NCBI RefSeq assembly: GCF_026410505.1
Contig: NZ_JAPMIU010000011.1
Coordinates: forward strand, 62,001 to 126,000
Direction of reading: 5' to 3'
DNA from: Frateuria hangzhouensis
GTDB lineage: Bacteria; Pseudomonadota; Gammaproteobacteria; Xanthomonadales; Rhodanobacteraceae
Length of the DNA stretch: 64,000 bases
In this document: one piece after another, positions 17,900 to 25,945 of the stretch
Layout of the letters: each line of letters begins with the position of its first letter
How positions within the stretch are numbered: the stretch's first letter is position 1
The notes under the pieces: model-generated
Told to the model about the DNA's origin: nothing
What the model saw: the letters and a program-made list of their open reading frames with translations, nothing else
Database searches by the model: none
Made by a program: the position numbers and the translations under genes

Positions 17900-18676
17900 A
17901 TGGTGGCGCTTGCAACCGAGCACGTGATCGACGTGCGGCACTGGAACGACAGCCTTTTCAGCTTCCGCACGACGCGCGACCCCGGTTTCCGCTTCGAAAG
18001 CGGCCAGTTCGTGATGATCGGCCTGGAGGTCGACGGGCGGCCGCTGATGCGCGCCTATTCCATCGCCAGCGCCAACTGGGAAGAGCACCTGGAGTTCTTC
18101 TCGATCAAGGTGCCCGACGGCCCGCTGACCTCGCGCCTGCAGCACCTGAAGGCCGGCGACCCGCTGGTAGTCAGCCGCAAGCCCACCGGCACGCTGGTGC
18201 TGGACGATCTCAAGCCCGGCAGGAACCTTTACCTGCTCGGCACCGGCACCGGCCTGGCGCCGTTCATGAGCGTGGTGCGCGACCCGGCCACCTACGAGCG
18301 CTACGAGAAGATCGTGCTGGCCCACGGCGTGCGCCGCGTCGATGACCTGGCCTACGCCCACCACATCGAGAACGAGTTGCCGCAGCACGAATACCTGGGT
18401 GAGCTGGTGCGCGAAAAACTGCTCTACTACCCCACCGTCACGCGCGAGCCGTTCCGCCATCGTGGCCGCATTACCGACGCCATCGTCGACGGCGTGATGA
18501 GCCAGGCCACCGGCCTGCCGCCGCTCAACCCCGCCACCGACCGCGTGATGCTGTGCGGCAGCCCGGCGATGCTGGACGACCTGTGCGCGCTGCTCGACGG
18601 TCGCGGGTTCCAGGCCTCGCCGCGCACGCGCGAGCCGGGGGATTACGTGATCGAGCGGGCATTCGTCGAGAAGTAG
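17900..18676 (+). CDS. fpr: Ferredoxin--NADP+ reductase
   Basis: A 258-residue bacterial FNR that moves electrons between NADPH and ferredoxin or flavodoxin in the cytoplasm. FAD-binding RAYSIASANWEE, the FFSIKVPDGPLTS loop, the NADP-binding GTGTGLAPFMSVVRD and MLCGSPAMLDD are all present, and the C-terminus FVEK is typical of the gammaproteobacterial subclass. An in-frame ATG at 17858 would add 14 atypical residues. I chose 17900, where conserved sequence begins. It is a single gene, followed by a palindromic repeat. Confidence 0.92.
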   Translation: MVALATEHVIDVRHWNDSLFSFRTTRDPGFRFESGQFVMIGLEVDGRPLMRAYSIASANWEEHLEFFSIKVPDGPLTSRLQHLKAGDPLVVSRKPTGTLVLDDLKPGRNLYLLGTGTGLAPFMSVVRDPATYERYEKIVLAHGVRRVDDLAYAHHIENELPQHEYLGELVREKLLYYPTVTREPFRHRGRITDAIVDGVMSQATGLPPLNPATDRVMLCGSPAMLDDLCALLDGRGFQASPRTREPGDYVIERAFVEK

Positions 18677-18729
18677 GCCGGCGCAGCGCGCCCCTCCGCC
18701 AGTTCGACGTCCGGACACTTCCAGCAACT

Positions 18730-18807
18730 GCAGGAGCCCGCTTGCGGGCGATGTTCCCGCTCCGGTGGACACCCTTCCAGAAGCATCGCCCGCAAGCGGG
18801 CTCCTGC
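18730..18807. repeat. REP-like inverted repeat, 24-bp perfect arms
   Basis: The left arm 18730-18753 (GCAGGAGCCCGCTTGCGGGC followed by GATG) is perfectly complementary to the right arm 18784-18807, with a 30-nt loop. Each arm contains its own small palindrome (GCCCGCTTGCGGGC). This is the form of dispersed intergenic REP/BIME elements I associate with Xanthomonadales. It lies between fpr and the DUF3182 gene and may act as an mRNA stabiliser or terminator. Confidence 0.8.
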
Positions 18808-18953
18808 AAGGATTCCGCCAGGCGGGACCGAGCGCGCTCCTGGCGGAAACGGGGGATGACCGCCGCGGCTTCAACAGCCCATCCACACCACCGCCACTAG
18901 CCTCCCTGGCGATCCGGCGTCGCCCGACCGACGCCCCTGTTCGGGAGACCCGT

Positions 18954-20096
18954 GTGGCATCCAGCGTCCCGCCTCATCCAACAGCAGGCCCGGCACGCGG
19001 CAATGTGGTCCTCGGTGTGGGCCGCGATGCCGCCCATTCGACGCACGAGGCCGCCACGCACGCGGCCATCGCGCGGCAACTGGCCGACCTGCTCGACTAC
19101 GATTTCGCCGGCGCCTGGGTGCCCGGGCGAAGCTATCCGGGTCCGGTCTACTTCGTGCCGGGCGACGTGCTGACCGGGTTGGACGCCGCCGATGCCTGCG
19201 GCATCCGCGGCCCGGGCGATCTGTTCGGCGGCGTGGTGCCCGATCGCGTGGTGGCCTCCAAGGCGATCACCCATCCGCTGGTCGATTCGCCCACCCGCGC
19301 GCCCGAGGGCTGGTGCGGCGACTTCGCCGAGCGCGTGCGTCCGGTGGTGTTGCCGGGCTACAGCGCCTACGCAGCGGCCGATGCGCGCCGCGCCGGCCGC
19401 GCCCTGCTCCATCTCGGTCCGGTGCGCATCAAGCCGGCGCACGGCAACGCCGGCCGCGGGCAGCGCGTGGCAACCGACATCAGCGAACTGGACGCGATCG
19501 TCGAGAGTTTCGACGAGGACCTGCTGGCCAGCGACGGCATGGTGCTGGAGGCGGACCTGCTCGACCTGACCACCTGGAGCGTGGGTCAGGTGCGCGTGGA
19601 CCATCACACCATCGCCTACTACGGCACGCAGTGGCTGACCCGCGACAACGCCGGCGACGTCGCCTATGGCGGCTCCAGCCTGCGCGTGCACCGCGGCGGC
19701 TTCGACGCGCTGCTGCGCGAGCCGCTGCCGCCGCCCGTGCGCGAAGCGGCGGCGCAGGCGCAGCTCTACGACGAAGCCGCGCGGCAGTGCTTCCCGCGGA
19801 TGTTCGCCTCGCGCCGCAACTACGACGTGGTGCAGGGCAAGGATCACCGCGGCCAGCCGCACGCCGGCGTGCTCGAGTCGTCCTGGCGCATCGGCGGCGC
19901 CAGCGGCGCCGAGGCGGCCGCGCTGCTGCGCTTCCGCGACGACCCCGGCCGCCGCTGGCTCGACGCGCGCACCGAGGAACACTACGGCGCCGACGCCACC
20001 CCGCCCGCCGGCGCCACGGTGCTGTTCCACGGTGTCGACCCGGCCTGCGGGCCGTTGCTCAAGTGCACGCTGGTGGAGGACGATGACCACACGTAG
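18954..20096 (+). CDS. DUF3182 family protein (ATP-grasp-like)
   Basis: About 380 residues. The start GTG 18954 is chosen for the GGGAG site 9 nt upstream; an open frame runs further up but covers the REP element. Segments such as LGPVRIKPAHGNAGRGQRVATD and DGMVLEADLLDLTTWSVGQV look like an ATP-grasp fold, which fits my memory of DUF3182, but function is not established. It overlaps the following hydrolase by 14 nt, so the two are co-translated and probably act together, perhaps in ligation and hydrolysis of a small metabolite (inference). Confidence 0.75.
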   Translation: MASSVPPHPTAGPARGNVVLGVGRDAAHSTHEAATHAAIARQLADLLDYDFAGAWVPGRSYPGPVYFVPGDVLTGLDAADACGIRGPGDLFGGVVPDRVVASKAITHPLVDSPTRAPEGWCGDFAERVRPVVLPGYSAYAAADARRAGRALLHLGPVRIKPAHGNAGRGQRVATDISELDAIVESFDEDLLASDGMVLEADLLDLTTWSVGQVRVDHHTIAYYGTQWLTRDNAGDVAYGGSSLRVHRGGFDALLREPLPPPVREAAAQAQLYDEAARQCFPRMFASRRNYDVVQGKDHRGQPHAGVLESSWRIGGASGAEAAALLRFRDDPGRRWLDARTEEHYGADATPPAGATVLFHGVDPACGPLLKCTLVEDDDHT

Positions 20097-20856
20097 CGAG
20101 AACATCGACATCGCCGTCGACGGCGCCCGCCTGGCCGGCACCGTGCTGGCGCCCGGCTCGACCATCCCCGGCGTGCTGTTCGTGCATGGCTGGGGCGGCT
20201 GCCAGGAACGCGACCTGGGACGCGCGCAGCAGATCGCCGCGCTGGGTTGCATCTGCCTGACCTTCGACATGCGCGGCCACGTGCGCACCGAATCCCTGCG
20301 GCAAAGCGTGACCCGCGAACAGAATCTCGCCGACGTCGTTGCCGCCTACGACCAGTTGCGCATGCAGCCGCACATCGACCCGGATTCGATCCTGGTCGTC
20401 GGCGCCAGCTACGGCGGCTACCTTGCCTCCATCCTCACCTCGCTGCGGCCGGTGAAGTGGCTCGCCCTGCGCGTGCCGGCGCTGTACCGGGACGCAAACT
20501 GGGACGAGCCCAAGCGCTCGCTGCCGCGCGAGGAACTGGACGCCTACCGCAGCCGCGTACTCGAAGCGGAAGACAACCGCGCCCTGCGCGCCTGCCGCGA
20601 TTTCGCCGGCGACGTGCTGATCGTCGAATCCGGCCACGACCACCTGGTGCCGCACCCGGCCATCGTCAGCTACCGCAATGCCTTCGGGCGCTCGCACTCG
20701 GTCACCTACCGGATCATCGACGAGGCCGACCACGCGCTTTCCAGCACCGATTGCCAGCGCGCCTATACCTCGATGCTGCTGGGCTGGACCACCGAAATGG
20801 TGTTCGGCGCGCGCGCCGGCGGCGCTCCCGGCCAGGCCCCGCCGCGCTCCCCGTAG
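20083..20856 (+). CDS. Alpha/beta hydrolase, dienelactone-hydrolase/S9-like
   Basis: A 257-residue cytoplasmic hydrolase with a full catalytic triad by motif: nucleophile Ser in GASYGG, acidic residue in VESGHDHLVP and His in DEADHAL; HGWGGCQERD forms the oxyanion region. ATG 20083 has GGAGGA just upstream and lies inside the end of the DUF3182 gene. Substrate is unknown. Its stop codon falls inside a palindromic repeat (20852-20909). Confidence 0.85.
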   Translation: MTTRSENIDIAVDGARLAGTVLAPGSTIPGVLFVHGWGGCQERDLGRAQQIAALGCICLTFDMRGHVRTESLRQSVTREQNLADVVAAYDQLRMQPHIDPDSILVVGASYGGYLASILTSLRPVKWLALRVPALYRDANWDEPKRSLPREELDAYRSRVLEAEDNRALRACRDFAGDVLIVESGHDHLVPHPAIVSYRNAFGRSHSVTYRIIDEADHALSSTDCQRAYTSMLLGWTTEMVFGARAGGAPGQAPPRSP

Positions 20857-20909
20857 GGAGGGCTTCAGCCCTCCCTGCGGCATCGGAGCCGGTGGGCTGA
20901 AGCACCCTA
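20852..20909. repeat. Palindromic repeat pair ending the hydrolase gene
   Basis: There are two adjacent palindromes. The first has perfect 9-bp arms GGGAGGGCT/AGCCCTCCC (20856-20864 and 20867-20875). The second, GGTGGGCTGAAGCACCC with TAC next (20891-20909), is an imperfect copy of the element at 27963-27980, which reads GGTGGGCT-GA-AGCCCACC followed by CTACGG. The hydrolase stop TAG lies at the left edge. It may also serve as a transcription terminator. Confidence 0.7.
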
Positions 20910-21042
20910 CGGGGAGCCACGTCGCATCCGTTCGATGCGCCCGGAGCCGCCGATCATCGCGCAAACTGACGCCCATCCGGTCCCGGCTTGCCCGCAGGCG
21001 CGTGCGACCGCACATTGTGGAGGGTCCCGAGGAGAAGGCTTG

Positions 21043-21522
21043 ATGGAAATCGCGCTCTACCTGCTCGCCGCGCTGCTCATCCTCGGCGGCCTCGCCGGTT
21101 CGGTGCTGCCGGTGCTGCCGGGCATCCCGATGATCTTCGGCGGCATCTGGCTGGCCGCCGCGGTCGATGGCTACCAGCATCTGGGCACCGGCTGGCTGTT
21201 GGTGATCGGCGCCCTGGGCGCGCTCGGCGTGCTGGTCGACTTCGTCGCCGGCGCGATGGGCGCCAAGCGGGTCGGCGCCAGTCCACGTGCGCTGTGGGGT
21301 GCCACGATCGGTACCGTGGTGGGCATGTTCCTGGGCATCCCGGGGTTGATCCTCGGACCGTTCGTGGGCGCGCTGCTGGGCGAACTCTCGGCCGGCACCA
21401 GCGTGCTGCGCTCGGCGCACGTGGGCGCCGGCACCTGGGTCGGGCTGCTCGCCGGCACACTGGTCAAGCTGGTGATCTCGTTCCTGATGGTGGGGCTGTT
21501 CGGGCTGGCGATGTTGCTCTAG
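21043..21522 (+). CDS. DUF456 family inner-membrane protein
   Basis: A 159-residue, very hydrophobic protein with about four or five membrane segments and repeated Gly-rich helices (VLPVLPGIPMIFGGIWLAA, GTVVGMFLGIPGLILGPFVGA). This pattern is typical of DUF456, for which no biochemical function is known to me. Start ATG 21043 has GAGGAGAAGG upstream. It stands alone between the hydrolase and the DUF885 gene. Confidence 0.82.
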   Translation: MEIALYLLAALLILGGLAGSVLPVLPGIPMIFGGIWLAAAVDGYQHLGTGWLLVIGALGALGVLVDFVAGAMGAKRVGASPRALWGATIGTVVGMFLGIPGLILGPFVGALLGELSAGTSVLRSAHVGAGTWVGLLAGTLVKLVISFLMVGLFGLAMLL

Positions 21523-21591
21523 ACCTCCGGCACAGGCAGGCTCCGCTGACGCCCGCGTACGCTGCGCCGGCCGCCCAAGGAGCAAGACGCC

Positions 21592-23367
21592 ATGCCCAAG
21601 TCCCTCGCCCTCGTCCTGGCCGCCGCGCTGGCCACCACCGGATCGCTGCACGCCCAGTCCGCGCCCGCCGCCTGGGTCGCGCGCAGCGACGCCGACGCCA
21701 AGGTGTTGCTGGACACCATTGCCCGCTTCAGCCCGGAGTTCGCCACCCAGGTCGGTCTGTCCGGCTACGACAGCCGCGTTTCCGATCTCAAGCCGGGCAT
21801 CGACGAACGCTCGCGCGCCGCGCTGGTGGAGGCCAAGGGCAAGCTCGAGAAGCTGCTCGCCAGGGAGCAGGACGCAAACGTGCGCGAGGACCTCGCGATC
21901 ATGATCGAGGCCACGGCCCAGCAGATCGAGGGCATCGACCTCAACCACAAGTACCTGCTGCCCTACACCGATGTCGGCTCGCTGATCTTCAGCGGCGAAT
22001 TCGCCCTGCTCAAGGACGACGTCGACGCCAAACGCCGTCCGGCCGCGCTCGAGCGCCTGCAGTGCTACGTCGGCACGGCGCCCGGCTGCACCCCGATCAC
22101 CCACCAGGCCAGGGCGCTGATGATGGCGCGGCTGGGGGACGCGGCGCTGCTGGGCCCATACAAGGGCGAGGTCGAGCAGAAGCTCGCCAATACGCCGCGC
22201 TACGTCGAGGGCATCCGCAAGCTGTTCGCCAAGTACAAGCTCGACACCGCCGAAGGCAAGGCCGCGCTCGATGCGCTCGACGCGCAACTGAAGTCCTACG
22301 ACGCCTGGGTGCGCAGCACCGTGCTGCCGCGCGCGCGCACCGACTTCCGCCTGCCCGAGCCGCTGTACGCCTACAACCTCAAGCAGGTCGGCATCGACAT
22401 CCCGCCCGAGCAGTTGATGAAGCAGGCCGAGCTCGAGTTCATGGAACTGCGCGGCATGATGCAGGCGATGGCGCCGGTGGTGGCCAAGGCCGAAGGCATC
22501 GACGCGACCGACTACCGCGACGTGCTCAAGGCACTGAAGAAGCAACAACTGACCCGCGACCAGGTGGAACCGTGGTACCACGAGGTACTCGGCCACATCG
22601 AGGACACTATCCGCGAGAAGAACATCGTCACCTTGCCCAAGCGCAAGATGCAGATGCGCCTGGCCTCCGAGGCCGAGGCCGCACAGGTGCCCGCACCGCA
22701 CATGGACCCGCCGCCGTTCCTCAACAACCACGGCGAGCGGGGCACCTTCGTGCTGACCATGGGCAACCCTGGCAACGGCAAGGACAACAGCCAGTCCTAC
22801 GACGATTTCACCTTCAAAGCCGCCGCCTGGACGCTGACCGCGCATGAGGGGCGTCCCGGCCACGAGCTGCAGTTCGCGGCGATGGTCGAGCGCGGCGTGT
22901 CGCTGGCGCGCAGCCTGTTCGCCTTCAACAGCGTCAACGTCGAAGGCTGGGCGCTTTACGCCGAATCGGAAATGCTTCCCTACGAGCCGCCGGCCGGCCA
23001 GTTCGCCGCCCTGCAGGCCCGCCTGATGCGCGCCGCCCGCGCCTACCTCGACCCGATGCTCAACCTGGGCCTGATCAGCCGCGAGCGCGCCCACGACGTG
23101 CTGACCGACGAGGTGGGCCTGTCCGAAGCGATGGCGCGGCAGGAACTGGACCGCTACACCTTCGACAGCCCCGGCCAGGCCACCGCCTACTTCTACGGCT
23201 ACCTGCGCCTGCAGCAACTGCGGCTGCAGACCGAACTGGCGCTGGGCAAGCAGTTCGACCGCAAGGCCTTCAACGACTTCGTGATCGGCCAGGGCCTGCT
23301 GCCGCCAGCCCAACTGGCCGAGGCAGTGAAGACCCAATTCGTTCCGCAACAGGAGCGGAAAGACTAA
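21592..23367 (+). CDS. DUF885 family secreted peptidase-like protein
   Basis: A 591-residue protein with a signal peptide (MPKSLALVLAAALATTGSLHAQ) and a long helical body. The C-terminal third has AHEGRPGHELQFA, the DUF885 counterpart of a metallopeptidase HExxH-like motif, then FAFNSVNVEGWALYAE with the downstream Glu, and SPGQATAYFYGYLRLQQLR near the end. This layout fits DUF885 proteins, often called zinc-peptidase-like; substrate is unknown. ATG 21592 follows AAGGAGCAAGACGCC. A 12-bp hairpin 12 nt after the stop probably ends the transcript. Confidence 0.88.
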   Translation: MPKSLALVLAAALATTGSLHAQSAPAAWVARSDADAKVLLDTIARFSPEFATQVGLSGYDSRVSDLKPGIDERSRAALVEAKGKLEKLLAREQDANVREDLAIMIEATAQQIEGIDLNHKYLLPYTDVGSLIFSGEFALLKDDVDAKRRPAALERLQCYVGTAPGCTPITHQARALMMARLGDAALLGPYKGEVEQKLANTPRYVEGIRKLFAKYKLDTAEGKAALDALDAQLKSYDAWVRSTVLPRARTDFRLPEPLYAYNLKQVGIDIPPEQLMKQAELEFMELRGMMQAMAPVVAKAEGIDATDYRDVLKALKKQQLTRDQVEPWYHEVLGHIEDTIREKNIVTLPKRKMQMRLASEAEAAQVPAPHMDPPPFLNNHGERGTFVLTMGNPGNGKDNSQSYDDFTFKAAAWTLTAHEGRPGHELQFAAMVERGVSLARSLFAFNSVNVEGWALYAESEMLPYEPPAGQFAALQARLMRAARAYLDPMLNLGLISRERAHDVLTDEVGLSEAMARQELDRYTFDSPGQATAYFYGYLRLQQLRLQTELALGKQFDRKAFNDFVIGQGLLPPAQLAEAVKTQFVPQQERKD

Positions 23368-23379
23368 CCACGCGCCGGC

Positions 23380-23406
23380 GCCCTCTCCTGCATCGCAGGG
23401 GAGGGC
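23380..23406 (+). terminator. Hairpin after the DUF885 gene
   Basis: The arms GCCCTCTCCTGC (23380-23391) and GCAGGGGAGGGC (23395-23406) pair over 12 bp with one G-U pair and a 3-nt loop. No U tract follows, so it is a terminator-like or 3'-end-stabilising hairpin rather than a perfect intrinsic terminator. Confidence 0.5.
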
Positions 23407-23589
23407 TGGCGAACGGTCGCCCCACAACGCCGGCGCAAGAAGCGCGCCGTTGGCCACAGGGGCCTCCAGTGTGCGCCGCGTAGCGCAAACAAACCCCTGC
23501 TCTTCTTCCGCGGCTCCCGAGCGACCGCGGCAAAGCGGCGGCAGCTCCTCTATGAGCCGGCGCCCACCAGACAAAGCGGGAAGGTACCT

Positions 23590-23810
23590 AGCTCTTCCCC
23601 CACCCCGCGCTCCACAGACCCTTTCTTTTGGTTACTTTTCTTTGGGTCCGCAAAGAAAAGTGACTCGAGCGCCGACAGGCGATCGAAAGCCCGCCGCAGG
23701 CGAGCCGGGTCGCGGGAAGGTCACGACCGGGAGAAGACTCCAGGAGAGTTCCCCGCGAGCCCCGACCCCTCACCCCAACCCTCTCCCCGGAGGGTAGTGG
23801 GACCCAAAGG
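23590..23810. repeat. Dispersed intergenic repeat with 11-bp hairpin
   Basis: The core is a perfect inverted repeat ACTTTTCTTTG (23634-23644) / CAAAGAAAAGT (23651-23661) with loop GGTCCG, followed by GACTCGAGCGCCGACAGGCG. I recall this string as a recurrent intergenic sequence in Xanthomonadaceae/Rhodanobacteraceae, but cannot verify copies from one window. The rest of the 452-bp gap 23368-23819 holds no gene; short frames over it are Arg/Ser/Pro-rich and not credible. Confidence 0.55.
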
Positions 23811-23819
23811 CCGGCGCGC

Positions 23820-24485
23820 TCAGTCGGGAATGACGTAGAGCAGCACGGCCAGGTAATGCAGCACGCTGCCGGCCAGCACGAAACCATGCCATACCGCATG
23901 GTGGAACGGCAGCCGGCGGCACAGATAGAACGGCACGCCCAGCGTGTAGGTGGCGCCGCCGGCGATCAGCAGCGCCAGCCCGCCCGGCGCCAGGTGTGTG
24001 CGCAACGGCTCGAACGCCACCAGCGCCACCCAGCCCATCGCCACGTAGATCGATACCGCCAGCCAGCGCGTGCGGATGCGTTGCAACAGGCCCAGCTCCA
24101 GCGCACTGCCGGCCAGTGCCAGCGCCCAGATCGTGCCGAACAGCCCCCAACCCCACGCGCCGGGCAATACGATCAGCGTAAACGGCGTATAGGTGCCGGC
24201 GATCAGCAGGAAGATCGCGATGTGGTCCAGCGTGCGCAGCACCCGCCGCGGCAGTTCGCCGGGCACCGCGTGATAGAGCGTGGAGGCGGTGTAAAGCAGG
24301 ATCAGCGTGCTGCCGAACACCGCGCAGGCGACCACCGCCCGCGCGTCGCCGCGCAAGGCGGCAAACGCCACCAGCGTGGCCAGGCCGGCAATGCTGAGCA
24401 GGATGCCCACCGCGTGGATCAGCGTGCTGGCCAGCTCATCGCCGAAGCGGTAGCGCGGCGGGCTGACGACGGAAGGCACGGACAT
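23820..24485 (-). CDS. Hemolysin III / PAQR-family membrane protein
   Basis: A 221-residue integral membrane protein with seven predicted helices. Family hallmarks are the N-terminal FGDELASTLIHAVG, TLYHAVP after the second helix, LRTLDHIAIFLLIAGTYTPF and C-terminal LPFHHAVWHGFVLAGSVLHY; these His, Asp and Ser residues form a metal site in PAQR/YqfA-like proteins. Despite the name, haemolysis is not established for most members. Start ATG 24485 has GGAG 8 nt upstream. The upstream in-frame start at 24524 lacks support. Confidence 0.88.
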   Translation of the reverse strand: MSVPSVVSPPRYRFGDELASTLIHAVGILLSIAGLATLVAFAALRGDARAVVACAVFGSTLILLYTASTLYHAVPGELPRRVLRTLDHIAIFLLIAGTYTPFTLIVLPGAWGWGLFGTIWALALAGSALELGLLQRIRTRWLAVSIYVAMGWVALVAFEPLRTHLAPGGLALLIAGGATYTLGVPFYLCRRLPFHHAVWHGFVLAGSVLHYLAVLLYVIPD

Positions 24486-24545
24486 GGCGAGGCTCCAGAC
24501 AAAGGCCTGGTGGCACCTTACCATACCCGCGCGTACTGTCCATCC

Positions 24546-24568
24546 ACGGACGTCTGGACGTCCGTTTT
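24546..24568. terminator. 8-bp hairpin between hemolysin III and the small secreted protein gene
   Basis: ACGGACGT (24546-24553), loop CTGG, ACGTCCGT (24558-24565), then TTT on the plus strand. It lies just past the 3' end of the minus-strand gene 24574-25014. The short T tract is on the opposite strand, so the orientation is unconvincing. Confidence 0.35.
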
Positions 24569-24573
24569 GGCGA

Positions 24574-25014
24574 CTACTGCTCGATGATGAACGCGCCGAA
24601 GGACACGCCCAGGTTCCAGCCCTCGCCCTTGCCGCTGAGCGCCAGCCCCACGTTGCCCTTGGTCAGCGCCTGCGCCCCGGCCGCCTTGCCCGCGCCGGCG
24701 TGCGCCTCGGCGTTGGCATAGTGGCCGAGCACCTCGTGGATGTCGTACACGCCGGTGAACTTGCCGATGCCGTTGTCGATGTGGGTCTTGCCGAAGGTGA
24801 GCCCGCCGCCCTTGGTGCGCAGCTTCACGTGCATGGTCTGGCCGTTGCTGCAGTGGACCGTGCCGCTGCCCTTGGCGGTCTTGTAGAACACCGACCAGCC
24901 CGACAGCGAGAACGTCATCTTGCAGGAGATCTCGCCCGCGTGTGCGGCGGCCGGCAGCATGGCCAGTCCGCCCACCAGCAGCGCCAGCGCGCCGAGTTTG
25001 TTCCAGATCGTCAT
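24574..25014 (-). CDS. Small secreted glycine-rich protein, unknown function
   Basis: A 146-residue protein with a clean signal peptide cleaved after AAAHA. Mature part: ISCKMTFSLSGWSVFYKTAKG and further Gly/Lys-rich beta-like segments, a central HEVLGHYANAEAHAGAGKAAGA, and a hydrophobic end. A conserved-looking Cys pair lies near residues 31 and 55. I do not recognise the family. The shape suggests a periplasmic or outer-membrane-associated beta protein. Confidence 0.7.
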   Translation of the reverse strand: MTIWNKLGALALLVGGLAMLPAAAHAGEISCKMTFSLSGWSVFYKTAKGSGTVHCSNGQTMHVKLRTKGGGLTFGKTHIDNGIGKFTGVYDIHEVLGHYANAEAHAGAGKAAGAQALTKGNVGLALSGKGEGWNLGVSFGAFIIEQ

Positions 25015-25187
25015 GACTGCCTCCCGGCGGCCGCCACGGCCGCATCGTCCGATTGTGCGGCAAACGGCACGGCGGCGGGAATGCTTGCGCCCGGTCGACC
25101 GCCGGGCCTAGGCTGGAACCGCGCCGGCACGATTCCCTCTGCGCCAAGCAGCGTGCCCGCGCCACGCCAAGCACAGGAGGATCGCCC

Positions 25188-25856
25188 ATGTCGTCCGCAA
25201 CCCTGGCTTCACCCCGCACGCACGCCCATCCCGATCTGGTCCGCATCACCGCGCTCAGCGCGGCCATGACCATCAACTTCGCCGTACTCGTCGTCGCCCT
25301 GCGGCCGCTGCCGCCGATGGCGATTCCGCACCTGGCCGCGCCGAGCCTCGGCGTGCGCCTCATCGACAAGCCCGAGCCCAAGCCACTGCCGCCGCCCCCG
25401 CCACCGATCAACGTCAGGCCGCTGGCGCACACCACTGCGGCGCCCATCCTCGCGCCGCCGGTGGCCACCACGCCCATCGTCACGGAGGAAGGCCGGCTGG
25501 CCGAGCCGCCGATCCCGTTGCCCACGATCGTGCCGCCGGTTGCGGGGACCATGCCCACGACCTTGCCGGGGCCGCCGATCGAGGCCACTCTGGCCTACCG
25601 CAGCGCGCCGTTGATCTTCCCGCGGCAGGCGATCCGCCTGCACATGCACGGCACGGTGCTGCTGCGCGTCCTGGTCGATGAGCAAGGCAAGCCGATGCAG
25701 GTGATCGTCGCGCAGAGCAGCGGCCATGCGCTGCTCGACCGCAGCGCGCGCCAGCAGGTGCTCGCCGGATGGCGTTTCCAGCCGGCCGTCGTGGATGGCC
25801 ACGCGGTACGCGCCTGGGCGCAGGTGCCGGTGAATTTCGAGCTGCGCCAGCTTTAG
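25188..25856 (+). CDS. TonB-family energy transducer
   Basis: A 222-residue protein with a short cytoplasmic N-terminus, one membrane anchor (about 20-42), a proline-rich periplasmic spacer (KPEPKPLPPPPPPINVRP) and a C-terminal TonB domain (GTVLLRVLVDEQGKPMQVIV, then VLAGWRFQPAVVDG). It would couple ExbB/ExbD energy to outer-membrane receptors, but no exbBD or receptor gene is adjacent, so it is probably an accessory TonB. ATG 25188 is preceded by AGGAGG at good spacing. A terminator follows at 25899. Confidence 0.88.
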   Translation: MSSATLASPRTHAHPDLVRITALSAAMTINFAVLVVALRPLPPMAIPHLAAPSLGVRLIDKPEPKPLPPPPPPINVRPLAHTTAAPILAPPVATTPIVTEEGRLAEPPIPLPTIVPPVAGTMPTTLPGPPIEATLAYRSAPLIFPRQAIRLHMHGTVLLRVLVDEQGKPMQVIVAQSSGHALLDRSARQQVLAGWRFQPAVVDGHAVRAWAQVPVNFELRQL

Positions 25857-25898
25857 AAAGCCCTCAAGCATCTCCCATCGTCGGGTTACGGATGCTTA

Positions 25899-25926
25899 AC
25901 GGCGCCCATGATCCACTGGGCGCCGT
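25899..25926 (+). terminator. Terminator hairpin after the tonB-like gene
   Basis: Perfect 10-bp stem: ACGGCGCCCA (25899-25908), loop TGATCCAC, TGGGCGCCGT (25917-25926), followed by CTTTCG. Its place 43 nt after the TonB stop argues that the next gene starts at 25946 rather than at the in-frame ATG 25892, which lies before the hairpin. Confidence 0.6.
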
Positions 25927-25945
25927 CTTTCGTACGGTTTCGCGC

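Noticed and set aside
20059-23574. An 1171-codon open frame on the minus strand across hydrolase, DUF456 and DUF885 genes
   Set aside because: Same antisense effect. It spans three well-supported plus-strand genes and their intergenic regions, and its composition is unnatural.
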